Below are positions 24,024-34,401 of a DNA stretch of 64,000 nucleotides, piece after piece (the stretch's first letter is position 1; every line of letters begins with the position of its first letter). A model generated the notes under the pieces. The model did not search any database, was not told the DNA's origin, and was given only the letters and a program-made list of their open reading frames with translations. The stretch is from Panaeolus papilionaceus (Eukaryota > Basidiomycota > Agaricomycetes > Agaricales): NCBI GenBank assembly GCA_015501605.1, contig JADNRZ010000003.1:2592744-2656743 (forward strand), read 5' to 3'. The position numbers and the translations under genes were made by a program.

Positions 24024-24592
24024 TGTCGGGATCGAAGGTATTGCTCGAGGCTTCGACTCCACAACCTCGTCGTTATATATAGATTCAACGTACACTACTG
24101 GTTTACCCCGGACTTTAAGTTCCATTCTTCGGAAATACTTGTAGGGGTATTAGAGTGTATCTAGGACATCGAGCTGTCCTCTTCGGGCAATTACTTGAAC
24201 TACACCTGGCATGAAAGGGACGTTCATTATGAACGAAAGTCAGGTACAGGTACAATTCCTGAGGTATCCCTCAAAAATCGGTGGCATGATGAGACCCTTG
24301 ACGTCCTTGACGATCGGAAAGGTATGAAGTCCCTATAAACTAAACTTGATCATGGTCGTTTTTTCCCGGAGTTGCGCCAAGACATCGCCGAGAAATACTC
24401 TTGGGGACCTGGGACATCGATCATTAACTGACGAGTTTACCTTATCTGGCTTCTCGATCATCTGATTTGGCCATGGGTATCAGACGATCATCTTGTCATT
24501 GGGATCATAAACAAAATGACTCATCATAGAATTTCAACTTCAGAAATACTGGAGCGTCAAAGCATACATAGACTAATCATTCGATTTATCTA
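24024..24592. other. Intergenic, xylanase array
   Basis: About 570 bp containing the upstream region of the first xylanase copy. No other feature seen. Confidence 0.45.
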
Positions 24593-25319
24593 TCACACTG
24601 GAACGGTATAATTAGCTATCGTAATCATCGCAGTTCCCGTACTATAGTACGCATCAACCTCAACCAGCTGAAAATCATGGGTCCCAAGCTTTGTACCCAA
24701 GGCTTCCCAGGCCCGAAAGTGGCACGCCATATCAACGGTCCCGCTGACCGTGCCATTGACTTCGGCATCTTGTCGTAACGACCAAAATTTGCGAGATGAG
24801 GTACCAGACCCATATCCCTGATAAAGGTTGTACATGCGACCGTTGCATGCGACTATCCCCCGTTGATAGCCACTTGAAGCAGAACTTGCGCCGGCGAACG
24901 CTTCAATGACTCGATATTCAATGTCGGGATTGCGAGTCAAGCCGGTGATTGATAGTTCGCTGGTCCCTTTGGGATAGTACGTGCCACCGTAACCTATGGT
25001 CCTGTTTCAGGATCTCGTCAATCGATGTGCTGAAGCTCATTGCGGTGTTGCTGAGGGTGACTGACCTGTTGGTACCCTTAGCCCACCCTTTACCGCAATA
25101 AGCATTGAGGTCATTGCTAGGACCCCATGTGTAGTTGAACGACCCTCCCGCTATGTAAACATTGGTACATCCGGGTACACCAGTGGTAAAGATAAATCCA
25201 GGTGCAGTTGGAACGCCAGCGCGTGCCTGGAGAGTGGGTGTGGGAATAAGGGATCCTACCGCACTTGCTGTGAGCATGAGAAGGCAATGAGCCAAGAAAA
25301 TAAATGCTGGGGACGTCAT
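24593..25319 (-). CDS. GH11 xylanase paralogue, altered thumb and acid/base Asp
   Basis: Second member of the array. Exons 25319-25066 and 25001-24593 give 220 residues. Signal peptide: FLAHCLLMLTASAVGS. The core shows GGSFNYTWGP, YCGKGWAKGTNR, TIGYGGTYYP, then the nucleophile strand NPDIEYRVIEAF with Glu kept. Two active-site features differ. The thumb motif PSIDGTQTF is gone, replaced by GYGSGTSSRKF. The acid/base position reads DAYYSTG, Glu to Asp. Both changes argue against normal xylanase activity, although a shortened acid/base could retain slow turnover. It is the most diverged intact-frame copy. The protein could bind xylan or an inhibitor rather than cut, but this is inference. Confidence 0.78.
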
Positions 25320-25786
25320 GGAGTATCGATGTTGAAACAGAGATTTGAGTTCGCATACTGTTAAATAATTATCTGGCTACTCACCAGTTAGAGATACCTT
25401 ATAAGATCGCCTGTATCAACTCCTCCTACAGTCAATGCAGATAGGCGTAGATCTCCTGATGATCATGAAGCATAAGTAATCAATTGGTGCGGTTAATTAT
25501 CTCTGATTGACATCTTAGTAATACAGATAGGAAGAAACCTGAGGGTTAGGCCTGTCACGATGCGGGGATGCTCATGATGTTGAGAGCACAAGGATAAAGG
25601 AGTTAAGATTACTACCAGAGACACTTGCCGGGATTGCACCAAAGCAATACCGAAGTCAATATAATAATGCTTTTCAAACGAACTGAACAAGAGAGAAATG
25701 AGTCTGGTGGAAATCATTCACGCCACCAACATTCACATATATCGACACGGACAATCCCTGGGATTACAAGTGATACTCATATTTCG
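25320..25786. other. Intergenic, xylanase array
   Basis: About 470 bp with the promoter of the second copy and the 3' flank of the third. Nothing else seen. Confidence 0.45.
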
Positions 25787-26459
<673 letters not shown>

Positions 26460-26900
26460 AATGATAATCAGCGGTCAGTGAGTGGGTGGGTGGATATCAT
26501 GCTTTCGTCGTTCTTTATATCTTTCCGAGTCATCGGGTTATTAGAATTCAATTACACATACGAGACGCAACGATAATTATTGGTTAGGGTTTCTCCGAAA
26601 TAAGGGAGGGCGTACCTATGTTCTCGAGTAAGAATGAGGTTATTTAAAGAGGTGTAGCAATGACGACACCTAAATTAGCTATTGAAGGTCCGCTCTAGGG
26701 ATCGTGAATAAAACGGTGGAATTGCGCAAACAACGGAACCCAGAGTGGTAATTTTAGATATCGGTTATTATCAGGAAGAGAGATACAGGCCCATACAAAG
26801 AGACTCATATAATTTGAGTATGGATCTACGTTGAAATTCTCGATACATACGTGCTCCGAATATGATCAGTTTTTTAACCGAATGTCCCAGTACAAATCCA
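26460..26900. other. Intergenic, xylanase array
   Basis: About 440 bp. Upstream region of the third copy and 3' flank of the fourth. Confidence 0.45.
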
Positions 26901-27668
26901 TTACCAAGGAACAGTGTAATTAGCTATCGTTATCGTGGCCGTGCCCGAGCTGAAGTACGCCTCAACGACCAACAGCTGATAGTTATGGGTACCCAACTTC
27001 GTAACACTCAAGGCCTCCCAAGCTTTGAAATGACATCCCATATCAACCACACCCTTGGCCGTTCCATTCCTCTGCGCATCCTGCGCTACAGACCAGAGCT
27101 GTTGAAACGTTTGTGTCCCATCGATAGAAGGCTGATTGTATCGCGTCGTTTGCAAGACGTCGTAAGTGCGACCGCTGCAGGTGACTGTGCCTTTCTTCTG
27201 GGCTGCTGAGGAGGGATTGTATGTGCCGAAGTTTTCGACCACGTAGTACTCAACGAGAGGGTTTCGAGTCCATCCATACACTGCGAGATAGCTGTTTCCG
27301 ATGGGGTTGTATGTACCACTATAACCTATCGTTCTGAAAGGTCCCGCGAACATCGTCAGACAAAACGTGTAATCGAGCGTTTTAGCAATTGATGGGACAT
27401 ACCGGTTGGTACCTGTAGTCCACCCTTTTCCGCAAATCGAGTTTCCAGAGGTACCTGTGCCCCATGTGTATGTGAAGGAGCCCCCTGTGGTAGATGTACT
27501 GGTGCAGCCAGGGACACCCGTGGTGAATATGTAGCCTCCTCCGATTGGAACACCTACGGTTCCACTGGCTTGCGGTTGGACTGTGGGTGTGGCAAGAATG
27601 CTACCAGCTGCTTCTCTCAAATTGGCGATGAGGACAAGTGTTAGCGTAATGTACAGACTCGGGAGCAT
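26901..27668 (-). CDS. GH11 endo-1,4-beta-xylanase, catalytic residues intact
   Basis: The one complete enzyme of the array; it should cleave beta-1,4-xylan outside the cell. Signal peptide: YITLTLVLIANLREAAGS. Catalytic nucleophile in [13 protein letters not shown], acid/base Glu in VVEAYFSSGTATI, thumb [11 protein letters not shown] all present. The frame is open without a break from 27668 to 26901 (255 codons), but comparison with the three sister genes shows an intron at 27402-27334: 69 nt, GTATGT donor, TTTCAG acceptor, no stop. Splicing joins TNR to TIGYSGTYNP, as in the sisters, and gives 232 residues. The N-terminal region before GGSFTYTW is shorter than in classical GH11. A binding module is absent. 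The promoter is ordinary; a TTTAAAAG element lies about 40 bp upstream of the ATG. Confidence 0.88.
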   Translation of the reverse strand: MLPSLYITLTLVLIANLREAAGSILATPTVQPQASGTVGVPIGGGYIFTTGVPGCTSTSTTGGSFTYTWGTGTSGNSICGKGWTTGTNRYVPSIAKTLDYTFCLTMFAGPFRTIGYSGTYNPIGNSYLAVYGWTRNPLVEYYVVENFGTYNPSSAAQKKGTVTCSGRTYDVLQTTRYNQPSIDGTQTFQQLWSVAQDAQRNGTAKGVVDMGCHFKAWEALSVTKLGTHNYQLLVVEAYFSSGTATITIANYTVPW

Positions 27669-28085
27669 GGTGGAAGGTCGTGATGAGGAAAAGTGTCATT
27701 GGTTGTGCTTTTAAACTTGCTTGCCCTGATGGCTTCCGTTATCGCGCCGCTCAAATATGCAACAGTGCTCATCGGGTACGCAGATATTTGCAGACGTCTC
27801 TCCGAATCCACGGATGATGCTTAATCAATAGAAATTCTATTTAGTATGTGTATGAATCAAGCTACTCAGCCCGACAAGGCATGGTATGCATGGCCACGGG
27901 GCATAGAAAAGATCTCCAACGATTAAAACTGGCACTGGACCCAATGGATATATTTTAGATCTTGAGTGCATAGTGAATTATGAGAGAAAGAAATAGGGCA
28001 AGTAGTATTATGTATTTTAAAAAATTTGGATATCTGTAACTGATGGTTGTCAGAGATCTGACATTAATTGTAGTACAATTTGTTA

Positions 28086-28205
28086 TCATAATGGTAGCGG
28101 TTCCACCACCAGCGCCCGCGGAAGGCATGTGGACTTCGACAAGCAGCTCATCTCGAGTCCCAAGTTTGGTTTCGAAGATCGCTTTCTAGGCGATGAAGTG
28201 ACATC
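28086..28205 (-). pseudogene. GH11 remnant (C-terminal strand pair)
   Basis: The minus strand still spells the end of a GH11 protein: GCHF, a stop in place of the Trp of KAW, TKLGTRDELLVEVH, then GGGTATIMI. The acid/base loop is scrambled and nothing upstream is recognisable beyond loose similarity up to about 28420. This is a fifth, dead copy at the end of the array. Confidence 0.65.
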
Positions 28206-29439
28206 CCACCTTGGCGTACGGACAAGAATGCCTGATTTTGAGTACTGTTGTAGGGAGGATAACTGGCCTTTAGCCAGCTTTTGAGGACATTGTACTGATG
28301 ACCATTTCAGAAAGCTGTTGCGCCCTGTACTCCATTTCAAGCAAGCTCGGACGATGATATCGCCTCTAATTGAACAGTGGACCCCAAAGTTGCTTTGCTC
28401 CTGAGTAGGTGCCGAGATAATCAATAGCTATGTTGAGCGAGTCAAAAGGCAGTTCCCGCAAGATAGCGACTGATATCTCAGACAGATAAGCTACCTTCCC
28501 TTAAGGCCATGTAATCCTTATCTCTGGCTTCATAAAAAATAACTCATATTCGAGGAAACACGGGCGGTCCGATGATGCAGGGTTTAAGCCAGTATTTCAG
28601 TTGGTAAATGTAGGTGGTGATGTGAGTGCATAGGTGGGCTAAGTGACCCATGTTAGAACCATGCCGACTTCCTTGATCTCTTGTGTCGTTTCGGTTGATT
28701 CAAACAAAGGTTGAAAGTATTGAGATGAGTATCAGCTTCGAATTTACCCGAGTTGAACCAAAATATCGCCGAGATAGCATAGCGGGTCAATATTCTAAAG
28801 TTGCATCAACTTTTTTTTTGGTTATAGTAGTGTGCATCGGCGACCACTGCAGGTGAGTAGTTGAGTTCGCCAGGGGAAATGGTTTTGATCAATGTCGGAA
28901 ATTCCCGAGGGTTTGATGCAGTGATGAGCGTGATGATGACCGTATCCGTCGGCCGATTTGTAACTTAATGCTGACACTTTGGGGTTTTACCTGTTCAACT
29001 TTGTCGTTCAAACGTTTCAGTTGGTACTACACTTTAATATTGGTATTTAAGTAATATATTTCCAATTCACCTCTTTCATCATCTTAAAATCGAGCCCTTG
29101 ACCTTGAAAAAGGAAATGAAGAACGGACTTGACATCCAGAAGGTAAGATTCGGTGAGTATGAGGGAGATAGTGAGTGCTTGGGACTTACCGTCACGTGCT
29201 GCTGTGTCGACTCTTCATTGACTCCTCAGTTGATTCATCATCAATAATCACTTTAGGGTAGCAATCTAACAGCCTCCGTTGGCGTTGGAGTTTGCGTAGC
29301 AATGTATGATGCAGACGTGTAGATATTTTCCGCCTTGCCATGAACCCTGGCAGTCATACGAGTATTACACTTTTCATGGAGACTCTTGTCTTCATTTCTC
29401 GAGTGATGCTCACTTCATAAAAGGTAATGCGAAGCTGGA
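28206..29439. other. Intergenic, no gene seen
   Basis: About 1.2 kb without a supported gene. The first 200 bp may be further xylanase relic. Confidence 0.45.
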
Positions 29440-29807
29440 CGTAGAATGAGGGTGATGGAGCAACTATTGAGGGACCTTGAGGACTTTTATGCGGGTTCGG
29501 ATTGAAACTCTCATCCTAACCGAAATGTTCCCAGGCCTGAATCATGCAGGTTTCTTGGTCAACGTAATACCACCTTCGAACTCCAAGGTTCCTGCTACGT
29601 GCTGAATGCAAATATCGAGTATATGAAAGCTTTCAAGAAGATTAAATAACTAAAAATCGATTCAGAAACCGTGTACGGGTTACATGCGATCAATAACATT
29701 CTGACTGAGTGCTGGTTACTATGCAAGCGCCCGAAGGTGATTGTTTATCTCAGGAAATAGTTGCAAGATGAATCTGTTCGAATTTGCCACGGGGCAGGAA
29801 ATAATTA

Positions 29808-30046
29808 CAGTGCCTTGCATTGCGGTTTGCAGAACCGATTTTGCGAAAATGCTTTGGTTATATTTGTTAGTGTCACGTTTAGGGTCCAGTCAGGGTCATG
29901 AAAGCTCAGTTTATCGAGTTCTGGAGAGAGCTTTCATACTTGGGATGGACCCTGCGCGCCATCCAAAGCGTGAGCGTGAGCCACAACCAAGCTCAACCAA
30001 ACATTTTTTGCGAAATTCCGACTGCAAACCGCAATGCAAGGCACTG
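29808..30046. mobile_element. 239-bp MITE with TA target duplication
   Basis: Terminal inverted repeats start CAGTGCCTTGCATTGCGG; the first 25 bases are perfect and similarity extends to about 52. TA flanks both ends (29806-29807 and 30047-30048). TA plus CAGTG ends point to mobilisation by a Tc1/mariner-type transposase. No coding capacity. Confidence 0.82.
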
Positions 30047-30265
30047 TAAGCTCCTTGGCAAATTCTTTCGCTCCATGGGTACGGAGGCAGGGTATTTTAC
30101 CCCGAGCGTGATATGGATCATATCAACACGTTGAGGGATTGGAGGCTGACTGTGCGATCTAGGTAGGTGTGACCTAGTGAAGAACATGTGGTGCAACAAA
30201 TGATATGGAGCGATAAAATTCTTTTACTCCAAAGGTGTCTATCCGCAGAATCAAACTGGAAAAAA

Positions 30266-30275
30266 GGTATAAAAG
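30266..30275 (+). promoter_or_regulatory. TATA box, Hce2 gene at 30396
   Basis: GGTATAAAAG, about 120 bp before the start codon. The same ten bases occur at matching places in the two duplicated promoters (49173 and 56982), while the surrounding sequence has diverged. Confidence 0.7.
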
Positions 30276-30395
30276 AGCCTGTCTTTTCTGTTGTTTCCTC
30301 AGACCCGTTTTCAAGCAACATCCGATTCAATCAACGGTATGTCCCCTCCTCTCTGGGAATACCACCAGTGGACTTATAACAGAACAACAGCAACA

Positions 30396-30916
30396 ATGAG
30401 GAATACCATCGCTCTCGCTGCTCTCTTTGCTATCGCAAGTGCTGCACCAAATCCCGCACCTGTTTCGAGTCCTATCAACTACTTAGAGGCTCGCGACTCC
30501 ATTAACAACTGCGGCGACTCCTCTTTCGAAAACCAGTCCAGTGGCGGCTCACCTCGCGTTGATGACTGTCTTCAAATCGCTAGGAACATTGCAGGCGGAG
30601 GAACCTGGGTAAGTCACATTTCACGCGGCTAGTCGTAGTGGCCTTTCTGATCAGCATGCCGGTTCTTCAGACCGTTGCACTCATCGGGCATCACCAACTC
30701 GTTGAGTTTGGCACCTGCGCTTTCGGCGTTCAGGCCCCGTTCGAACTTGGCGTCAGCAACATCAGGGTTGGAAACCAGGATATCATTGATGTTATCAATG
30801 ATTCTGTGCGACGATTCCAGTGGAATGGACTTGTAGGCGCGAAAGGGGAGATGCAATGCCAGACGGACCCTGGAACTATGTGGCTCAGGACTGAGTGGGG
30901 TATTTACCACACCTAA
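30396..30916 (+). CDS. Secreted Hce2/Ecp2-like protein
   Basis: Exons 30396-30608 and 30671-30916, 152 residues. Signal peptide IALAALFAIASAAPNPAP. Family motifs: NNCGDSSFENQ, DDCLQIARNI, GGTW at the exon border, LIGHHQLVEFGTCAFG, NQDIIDVINDSVRRFQWNG, MQC and a closing W-GIYHT. Four Cys. Very similar to the genes at 49322 and 57129 in structure and sequence, so a product of segmental duplication. A further intron probably lies in the 5' leader (30337-30382, GTATGT...ACAG), conserved in position in both sisters. The product is expected outside the cell; Hce2 proteins are considered candidate effectors or competition factors, but no activity can be read from sequence. Confidence 0.88.
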
Positions 30917-31413
30917 GTAGCTCAATTTTTGTGCTGACGAAGTCCAAATAACATACCTAACTGAACGCCTTTGTACGAATATGTAATTTCCAAACAAGAT
31001 GTATCAATTTTGAATCCAATGCTTTCAATCCTTATGTGTGTCGTTGGGCCTTCGAAGGCAGAAGAAGCACGCATTGCATGGGCTTCGTCATTCGTCTACC
31101 TATCAAAATGCAGAAACCTTGAATCATGAGGAAAATAGTACCAGCTTGATTTTATTGTCCCATAGGAACTTTAGGTCAAGGATACGAAAGCCAAGAATCA
31201 GACGATGCAACAACAGCATATCGCTTACGGAACCTTTCGACCCTTCAGACGAGCATGATCGATGAATTACTCTGATAGACCACACCAAGTCTTCACCATG
31301 ATTTAAATCACCATATAACATTCACCTGTCATAAAAGTGCTTAGTCACAAACCAAAGGTATATGCAAAGGCTAGCAGTAGGTATACTATTGCCAACAGTC
31401 CAGAAAAATTCAC
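30917..31413. other. Intergenic, no gene seen
   Basis: About 500 bp between the intact Hce2 gene and a convergent Hce2 relic. Confidence 0.45.
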
Positions 31414-31840
31414 CTTCCGGTATGAAAGATTTCCCAGTTCGTCTAAACCCAGTCTCGAATGGTACCCTGGCAGTCCATGTTTCCTCGAGCCCCAATCAGC
31501 TCATTCCATGCAAATCTATGGATTAATTCATTCATAAGGTCAATGATATCCTGGTTTTCTACTCTGAAGTCAGAAGAGTCGCCATTCTGGGCTCTTCCAT
31601 AACAAGGGTACATCATGATGTTATATGTTATACGAGCTGCTTGTGACCACCGCCATTAATGCTCTGCATTGAAAGGTGTACAGTGAGTTGATTTTTAATA
31701 AAACGTAACAATGCCTACCCAAGTTTCACCACCAGCAAGGTAAGTACGGAACACTAAGTAAGCCTGCCCTGGGTGAAATTTTGATTCTTGCTACACAGGA
31801 GTTCAAACCGACAGTAAGATCAGCCATGATGGTTCTTCTA
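31414..31840 (-). pseudogene. Decayed Hce2/Ecp2-like gene
   Basis: The minus strand holds both halves of an Hce2 gene in ruins. The end of a first exon reads LAGGETW followed by a GTAGGC donor. The second half has ENQDIIDLMNELIHRFAWNE, then GARGNMDCQ, a stop, and TNWEIFHT. The YGTCAF region is destroyed. Orientation is opposite to its neighbours at 30396 and 33008. Confidence 0.65.
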
Positions 31841-33007
31841 GCTGAGAATCCGACCTCAGGTCGCAGCATTGCTTTGACCAGTTGGACGCTTGTTCAAGGG
31901 GGTGAAGCGCCGGGGTGTATCATATATAGAACAGTAGGCTAATTATACTGTAAATGTACAACGACGCCCGCATCATTCCAAACGCACAATAGGCAATGTA
32001 TTCAAGTATGATGATTTGACAATGTCTGCGTGGTAGCTCGGATATGAAATACCCGATGAATCCTCACCTGAGGGTCAAGACTTGCTTGTTCAAAGATGAA
32101 TCGATTCCCGGAACGACATACTTATCTTTATCATAGCCATACTCACAGCTTCCTTAAATTACCAGCGGATAGATATTTAGCTATGCACCACGGCAGCGGA
32201 GACATTTGATACAGTACTAGTTTAAAGAGACGGATAGCCTGCATCCCATATCCACCTTGATCCTGTATTGATGTCCTTCTCCATTGAAATTGGTCCACCC
32301 GTAGTTTGTATCATCAGAGTAATCTTGTAGTTGTGGGAAATGATGCAAGTAACGCTCGGCCTCCGAGTCTAAATAACCACCACATGTATATGCTGAGATG
32401 GGGAGATGGTCAGCGGAAGATGATATACACAACACCGTCCGATGAGCCTCCCACATACATACATATAGGTAGAAGAATAAGCTAAAGATACTATAATAAG
32501 ATATTAGTTGTGGCAGTCCGAGAACTGTGGAAGCCAATGGTCAGCATTTCTCTTGGTGACCATGAGCGCGTACCCATCAAGGGGCGAAGCAGATATCCTG
32601 TGGTTTCATTGATTACAAACTACAAGACTTCTAGTTTGAAGGAGCCTTGAAAGTATTGATGAAGCGTGGTTCTTCAATAAAACTTCTCTCTCTCGGGATC
32701 TGATAGCCATCCTGACTGCGTTTAAATGGTCCTTAGAGACCAACAATATATACCCATGTGAGAATTTAGATGCCAACTGCGGCACAGTACCACGAAACAT
32801 CACCTTGGTTCGAGGATACGTTAGGCCTTTCAAAACAATATATGTCTCTTATCTCCATATCGGGGGTGAAATACCATTTAAAAGGGCTTTGTGGAACACA
32901 CCTTGTTATCCACGAAATTCGAGCTATCATCATCTCCAACGTTGGCTCTTCTCTACAAGGCTTTGTTTCAAGTCTGAAACTTCTTAATCCAGGTGTCGCA
33001 TTTCACA
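31841..33007. other. Intergenic, one weak open frame
   Basis: No supported gene. A minus-strand frame at 32217-32537 ends with a polar segment (GYLDSEAERYLHHFPQLQDY, then NYGWTNFNGEG) that could be an exon, but its start and the rest of the gene are not visible. Confidence 0.35.
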
Positions 33008-33549
33008 ATGAAATTCACCCTTACAACCATTCTCGTTACTCTGTCTGGCATGGCCAGAGCCGTACCTCGTCCCGAGTCTCGATCAGTCCCTCTCAACGCA
33101 CTCGAAGCACGCTGGGTCAATGCATGTGAAGACTCTTCGTTCATCAACCAGTCAAGTGAAGGCTCCCCTCGGGTCGATGATTGTCTTCAAATCATTCGTA
33201 ACATAGGATACGGTGAGGTGTATGTAAGTAGACATATCTTCCCTCAAGATCTTACACACCAACTGACCCCTCGTTCCTTTCAACTGTACGCCAGCTTCTC
33301 TCCCTTGACACCCAACATGAGCTCGCTACATTTGGTAACTGCGCGATTGGCGCATACTCTCCGTTTATCAGAGGAGTAACGAACGTCAGGGTGGGAGGAC
33401 AGGATGTAATCGACTTGATCAATGACTCTGTCAGGAACTTCCAGTGGAACGGGTTGGTTGGCGCAAAGGGAGAGATGAGGTGTAAGGTGGACCCGGATAA
33501 TTTGGATCATTTACAGAATGTGCAGTGGGGCATCTATTATAAACAATAA
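33008..33549 (+). CDS. Secreted Hce2/Ecp2-like protein, diverged
   Basis: Exons 33008-33223 and 33295-33549 give 156 residues. Signal peptide FTLTTILVTLSGMARAVPRP. Core motifs: NACEDSSFINQSSEGSPRVD, DDCLQIIRNI, then the exon end in EVY where sisters have GTW, so the usual Trp is Tyr. Exon 2: DTQHELATFGNCAIGAYSPF, VGGQDVIDLINDSVRNFQWN, MRC, and a WGIYY ending. Four Cys are kept. It is the most diverged intact member. The stop codon lies only five bases from a large foldback transposon, so the native 3' UTR and terminator have been displaced by about 8.2 kb and transcript ends must come from the transposon arm. Confidence 0.82.
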
Positions 33550-33986
33550 TGATACAGTGTGCACAAAAAGTGTCCCAATGATGGGGTCTCTTTGACAAAT
33601 GGAAACATATCGGGATGAGTTCTGCATTGAATCACATATGGTCTAGCACATCTGAAAGCTGTAAATCAGGGCTTTCAGGTGATGTATACCTCGTATGTGT
33701 GACGCCAGAAATCGCGACGCGATGCACGAATAAATTATGTGACTCATTGGGACAGTTTGTGTGCATGCATGTAAATTCACCCTGTTTGCACACTCTTTTG
33801 CTCATTTCTCTGCAACGGCTGAAGCAATCGTTTTGAAACCTTAGGGTAATATATATATAATATATTCAAACATAAAATAGCTGAGAAGTCACAAAATATT
33901 TTGTAAATACAATGCTGGTAGTCATGCAAGTGCATGATCCCCTGAGACATGAATTCAGGCATTTCAGCACCATTTATATGTGGCAG

Positions 33987-34319
33987 TGTTGAACCCTCTC
34001 TTTCTCATCGTCTTCCTATATAGAAGTGCTCCTCCCTCAATTAGTACTCAGCTATTTCTACTCCTCTCTGATTCCATCAACCTTCTATCCTTTTCATCAT
34101 TCTTCTATTATCCTCGTATAAATACCTTCGCTCTTTTCTTTATCACCTCAGTCGTTTTCTTTCCTTCTGACTGAGGTATGCTCTTTTATTTCCCTTTCAC
34201 CATTCAGTAGTATTAACAATTCACCTATGTACAGCCTGATTGTCTGTTCGATAGGTTATATTCAGTCGTTTTCTTTCCTTCTGACTGAGCCTGATTGTCT
34301 GTTCGATAGACTCCTAACA
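33987..34319 (+). repeat. 5' LTR of copia element
   Basis: 333 bp, TG...CA ends. Contains the element promoter region (CGTATAAATACC at about 34116) and an internal near-duplication of TTCAGTCGTTTTCTTTCC...CTGACTGAG. Confidence 0.95.
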
Positions 34320-34330
34320 GGTTATGGGCC
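34320..34330 (+). promoter_or_regulatory. Primer-binding site (half-tRNA type)
   Basis: GGTTATGGGCC directly follows the LTR. This is complementary to the anticodon arm of initiator methionine tRNA rather than its 3' end, the half-tRNA priming known from Drosophila copia and yeast Ty5. Confidence 0.7.
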
Positions 34331-34401
34331 ATTCCTTACCGTTGTTCTATTGAACTAGGTTTTAGGCTTTTACTATTTCCTCCGGTACCTTTCACGGTAC
34401 A

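Larger units (their letters stand above)
29440..30395 (+). repeat. Promoter segment duplicate, copy 1 (carries a MITE)
   Basis: Upstream block of the Hce2 gene at 30396. It resembles the blocks upstream of the Hce2 genes at 49322 and 57129. Landmarks shared in order: a line with GGGTTCGG...GAAA, CGCCCGAAGGT-ATTG, the TATA box and TCAATCAACGGT. Only this copy has the MITE at 29808-30046. Confidence 0.7.

Noticed and set aside
26862..27209. Plus-strand frame of 115 codons opposite the xylanase
   Set aside because: Shadow of the GH11 gene on the other strand, which has a signal peptide, catalytic motifs and paralogues.
26901..27668. Reading the xylanase at 27668 as one unspliced 255-residue protein
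   Set aside because: The three sister genes all splice at this point, and the extra 23 residues would break the conserved TNR-TIGYSG strand.
30638..30916. Independent small gene starting at 30638
   Set aside because: It is the second exon of the Hce2 gene read back into the intron; the acceptor at 30669-30670 defines the exon.
33615..33836. A 73-codon frame with a perfect copy at 41730-41509
   Set aside because: It lies wholly inside the inverted arms of the foldback transposon; conservation comes from arm identity, not coding.
33980..34174. Open frame through the copia LTR, repeated at 40450-40638
   Set aside because: It is LTR sequence with the promoter region; no support as a gene.
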